Shown piece after piece: positions 22,453 through 25,210 of a stretch of DNA of 25,210 bases (its first letter is position 1; the number at the start of each line of letters is the position of its first letter). Made by a program: the position numbers and the translations under genes. The stretch comes from Alphaproteobacteria bacterium (GTDB taxonomy: Bacteria; Pseudomonadota; Alphaproteobacteria; Rhizobiales; Aestuariivirgaceae), in the NCBI GenBank assembly GCA_020441605.1, contig JAGRLX010000241.1, positions 1 to 25,210 of the forward strand, written 5' to 3'. The notes beneath the pieces are model-generated. The model was not told the DNA's origin. It searched no databases and was given only the letters and a program-made list of their open reading frames with translations.

Positions 22453-24405
22453 CTACAGCGCGAACAGCTCCTCGATCCTGACCACTCGATCATCTTCATG
22501 TCGGGATTTCAATGATGGGCGCACCTGATCGATCTCATCGATGAACGACGGAAGGTAGCCGGTAAAGAGATGGACAGGTTTGCCAGCCGTCCCGAAGCCG
22601 CGAAAGGAGAAGATCGGTTCAACGACCATTCCGCCGGTTCCGGGGTGAATGCCGATGACTTCCGCAATCTCGGTCACAATCTTCATGCTGCGGCCCTCAT
22701 CATACGGCAGAGGCACCCTGGCCAACTGCACGACAATGTCGATCGCATTGGTGATCTGCGCCCTGATTGCCGACACCGGCAGGCTAGGCTCCCCCTGCAG
22801 CACCATCACCTCAAGGCGCATCAGCATTTCCGCCGGCCCATTGGCGTGCGCGGTCGTCATCGAGCCCGCATGTCCGGTGTTCAGGGCCTGCAACATGTCG
22901 ATGGCTTCCTTGCCCCGGCATTCGCCAACAATTATGCGGTCAGGTCGCATGCGCAAGGCATTGCGCAACAGATCGCGAATGGAGACCTCGCCTTCTCCTT
23001 CGGCATTCGCCGTCCGGGTTTCGAGCGACACCACGTGGCTATTGGCCAGAACGAGCTCGGCCGTATCCTCTATGGTGATGACGCGCTGGCCATCGGGAAT
23101 GAAGGCTGACAGGGCGTTCAGCAGCGTCGTCTTTCCGCTACCGGTGCCTCCCGAGACGATAATGTTCCGCCGCGCCACGACGCAAGCTTCCAGAAACAAC
23201 GCCATGCTCTTGCTGAGGCTGCGGTAGGTTTCCGCAAGCAAGCTCAAGGTAAGACGCACCTCCTTTCGGTGGCGCCTGATGGTGATGCACGGACCATTGC
23301 GCGACAATGGTTCGACAATGGCATTGACGCGTGAGCCGTCCTCCAGCTTGAAGTCGACCAGCGCATGGGTCCGGTCAATTTCCCGCCCTGCCCGATTGAC
23401 CAGACGCTTTAGAATTATCCAGAGTTGCTGAGGAGATGCAAAACTGTAATCGTAACGCTCGATCTTGTCGAACCGTTCGATATAGATGCGATCATGCCTG
23501 ACGACCATCACCTCGGTCACCATATCGAGTTCCATGAGGTCGGTGATCGGACCGAAATAGTAGACCGCATTCCACACGTTCGATGACAGAAACCACCGTG
23601 CGATGGCGCGCCGGTCGCCAACCGGCATCGTGTTGTATTCGGCTGAGAACGCGACCGGAAAACCGTCGGTCAGCTTGCCGGCATCTTCTTCGACGGCATT
23701 CTTGTCGAGGCGCAGCCCAAGTCGCCGCACTATGTCCCGTGTCCGGGACTTCAACTGACCAGGCCGTCGCGGACCGTCGTTCTTGCTCTCGACCCACTCA
23801 TCGACGGACGAGCTCGCAATTGACCGCAAGACGGCAAGCCGCAGGGCAGAACCAACGGCCGAGCGGATGGCATAGTCGCCCCCGGTGAGGATGGCCGCAT
23901 CGGTTTCCTTTTCCAGGCTCTTGAGCAGCTTGCTGCGAATTTCCGGGGAATCGTGATCGACCTCACCGGATTCGCTCTCCAGAGCGAGTTCGCGGAATAC
24001 CGCTTCATGAATCTGGTCCTGCAGTCCGATCCATGCATCGGAACCGCCATCGCCACCCGCCTCCGCGCTGCGCAGCATCATGTGGATGCGTGCACCCGGA
24101 ACCTGAACGAACTGATTGTTCTTGAGTTCGATGCGCGCGGCATCCTCGATCGTATCTATGCGCCTGGCACCCAGGAAGGTCTCGGTCACACCGATTGGCT
24201 CGATGAACCACTTGCCATCCCGATCGTCATAGTCGAGGTAGAATTGGACGGGGGAAATGTCGCGTCCCACCAGTGGAACTTCGCCTGCTGCAAGATCAGC
24301 GACGCGGAACTTGGATCCCAGCGCATGGCGCCGCCGCGGCAGGAGATAGTGCTCGGCTGCACGTTCCGATGTGTATTGAATGAAAATGGTGAGATCACCG
24401 GCCAT
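22453..24405 (-). CDS. tadA: Tad/CpaF-type secretion ATPase with an N-terminal FHA-like extension
   Basis: This 650-residue hexameric ATPase powers Tad pilus or protein secretion at the inner membrane. The ATPase part (about 260-640) has Walker A GGTGSGKTT (419-427), the Asp box VITIEDTAEL (442-451), Walker B RIIVGECRG (490-498) and the His box TGHAGSMTTAHANG (510-523). CpaF/TadA proteins are usually about 450-500 residues. The extra N-terminal part (about 1-112) reads as a beta-sandwich resembling a degenerate FHA domain (LVGRDISPVQFYLDY; WFIEPIGVTETFLGARRI; IELKNNQFVQV). The frame is open 27 codons further upstream, but ATG 24405 lies one base after the cpaB stop and is preferred. Confidence 0.92.
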   Translation of the reverse strand: MAGDLTIFIQYTSERAAEHYLLPRRRHALGSKFRVADLAAGEVPLVGRDISPVQFYLDYDDRDGKWFIEPIGVTETFLGARRIDTIEDAARIELKNNQFVQVPGARIHMMLRSAEAGGDGGSDAWIGLQDQIHEAVFRELALESESGEVDHDSPEIRSKLLKSLEKETDAAILTGGDYAIRSAVGSALRLAVLRSIASSSVDEWVESKNDGPRRPGQLKSRTRDIVRRLGLRLDKNAVEEDAGKLTDGFPVAFSAEYNTMPVGDRRAIARWFLSSNVWNAVYYFGPITDLMELDMVTEVMVVRHDRIYIERFDKIERYDYSFASPQQLWIILKRLVNRAGREIDRTHALVDFKLEDGSRVNAIVEPLSRNGPCITIRRHRKEVRLTLSLLAETYRSLSKSMALFLEACVVARRNIIVSGGTGSGKTTLLNALSAFIPDGQRVITIEDTAELVLANSHVVSLETRTANAEGEGEVSIRDLLRNALRMRPDRIIVGECRGKEAIDMLQALNTGHAGSMTTAHANGPAEMLMRLEVMVLQGEPSLPVSAIRAQITNAIDIVVQLARVPLPYDEGRSMKIVTEIAEVIGIHPGTGGMVVEPIFSFRGFGTAGKPVHLFTGYLPSFIDEIDQVRPSLKSRHEDDRVVRIEELFAL

Positions 24406-24406
24406 G

Positions 24407-25171
24407 TTACTCGGCGGTCCGTTCTTTCGAGAAGGTCGTCCAATCCACCGCTGCCCCATCCGCGCCGGTCGAGCCACTTTCGTCATTGCGTCGCAAAACC
24501 ATGGTCAACGGGCCATTGAGCTGCTGTTGGGCGAACACGATCATGCTGGCCTGATGCGGGGTAACTTCCAGCGTCACCGTCCCATAACCCCTTTCTGAAA
24601 GTCGCTGATATTCGTTGTGGCTCAGCGCCGGGCCAGCCGCGAGGATTCGGACATTTTCTATGAGCACGCGCGCGCGTGTGCTTAAACGATCCTGAAAGGA
24701 CGTTGTCGAGGCCTCAGGCTGGACAAAGGTGCCGATCAGGTCAACGCGGCTGCCTGGCCGCACGAAATAGCCCACGGTGCTCTCGGCATTGACCGCCAGG
24801 GTTATTGCGCGATGCCCCGGTTCAATCTGGTCCGAGAGATCGCGCATGCTTTCCGGCGAAAAGAACTGCTTCAGGAGGATTGCACCTGCGGGAACATCCT
24901 GAACTGCCCGCAGCCCGACCAGAGCATCCATGCTCGCAACCGGCTCGGCAACGTTACCGAGCTGTTGGGCGAAAACCTCCGGCAGTTCGATGATCTCAAT
25001 CATCGTACCGTCGAGCACAGTCTTATTGCGTTCCAGTGCGACATTGCCCTTCAGTTTCAGAAAGCGGGCCGAGCGGAGCGACCCTTCGAAACTCTGGGTC
25101 CAGAACCAAGCCACGCCAGCCGTCGCCAAGGCCAGTAACAGGGTGACAATCCATCTGATGTATTTGGTCAC
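24407..25171 (-). CDS. cpaB: Tad pilus assembly protein CpaB/RcpC-like
   Basis: This 254-residue protein has an N-terminal membrane anchor (about 5-26). It continues with an SAF-like region (about 44-105) ending VGLRAVQDVPAGAILLKQFF, and an RcpC/CpaB core (about 117-215) with HRAITLAVNAESTVGYFVRPG and SRVDLIGTF. In Tad systems this periplasmic protein is thought to stabilise the secretin channel. The start is GTG 25171-25169; no suitable ATG exists nearby. The tadA ATG follows one base after the TAA stop. No secretin (cpaC/rcpA) or tadZ gene lies between cpaB and tadA, unlike the common Tad order. Confidence 0.88.
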   Translation of the reverse strand: MTKYIRWIVTLLLALATAGVAWFWTQSFEGSLRSARFLKLKGNVALERNKTVLDGTMIEIIELPEVFAQQLGNVAEPVASMDALVGLRAVQDVPAGAILLKQFFSPESMRDLSDQIEPGHRAITLAVNAESTVGYFVRPGSRVDLIGTFVQPEASTTSFQDRLSTRARVLIENVRILAAGPALSHNEYQRLSERGYGTVTLEVTPHQASMIVFAQQQLNGPLTMVLRRNDESGSTGADGAAVDWTTFSKERTAE

Positions 25172-25210
25172 GTCCTGCCACCCCCCACGTGAGACTTCCG
25201 GTACTCGATA
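25168..25210 (-). CDS. Possible C-terminal end of an upstream Tad-operon gene (cut by window edge)
   Basis: One minus-strand frame reaching in from the right edge ends IEYRKSHVGGGRT and then TGA at 25170-25168, overlapping the cpaB GTG start as GTGA. The other genes of this operon are joined in the same way, so an upstream coding sequence ending here is likely. Thirteen residues are too few to identify it, and the cpaB frame itself is also open to the edge. Confidence 0.35.
   Translation of the reverse strand, partial: IEYRKSHVGGGRT

Overview
This window looks like chromosomal DNA of an alphaproteobacterium. The evidence is moderately high GC content, CTATAG-type promoter boxes, a canonical rpsB N-terminus, a propionyl-CoA carboxylase alpha subunit, and a Tad-type secretion operon. 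I cannot place the order with confidence. No phage, insertion sequence, integrase or CRISPR array is visible. No stretch over 300 bases lacks a gene.

Layout. (1) 1-5846 is mostly housekeeping. It holds the first 27 codons of rpsB (minus) with its own promoter and a long leader, then a minus-strand run of a DUF2339 membrane protein, a DUF2238/YjdF-like membrane protein (ATGA overlap) and a caffeoyl-CoA-type O-methyltransferase. Divergent from these are lipB (lipoate biosynthesis) and a beta-class glutathione S-transferase. (2) 5818-8089 (minus) is a two-gene unit, pccA then acylphosphatase (GTGA overlap), ending in a good intrinsic terminator. (3) 8229-9658 (plus) holds rlmB, tRNA-Thr(UGU) and a small four-helix membrane protein. 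(4) 9743-14330 is a catabolic-looking cluster. A minus-strand chain of overlapping genes (GntR/FCD regulator, a 111-codon ORF of unknown nature, a GMC flavin oxidoreductase, an SDR dehydrogenase) is divergent from an iron-type alcohol dehydrogenase. A small control region with mirrored promoters and a candidate operator lies between them. Together they look like a regulated set for oxidising an alcohol, polyol or sugar derivative; the substrate cannot be read from sequence. (5) 14471 to the right edge (minus) is one tightly packed operon in transcription order: (partial gene) - cpaB - tadA/cpaF - tadB - tadC - FHA-domain membrane protein - a 1787-residue giant.

The Tad end is the most interesting part. 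The giant protein has an N-terminal protein-kinase fold that has lost its catalytic residues, one transmembrane helix, about 900 residues of Ala-rich helical repeats, and two tandem degenerate formylglycine-generating-enzyme-like (FGE/SUMF1) domains. All eight cysteines of the protein sit at matching positions in the two copies. Its neighbour is a membrane-anchored FHA-like protein, and the TadA ATPase carries an extra N-terminal segment that also reads as a degenerate FHA domain. I infer a Tad machine with a built-in trans-envelope control or scaffold module made of pseudokinase, FHA and FGE-like parts, loosely reminiscent of the kinase/FHA control of type VI secretion but apparently without catalysis. 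That functional reading is inference; the domain arrangement is read from the sequence by eye without database searches.
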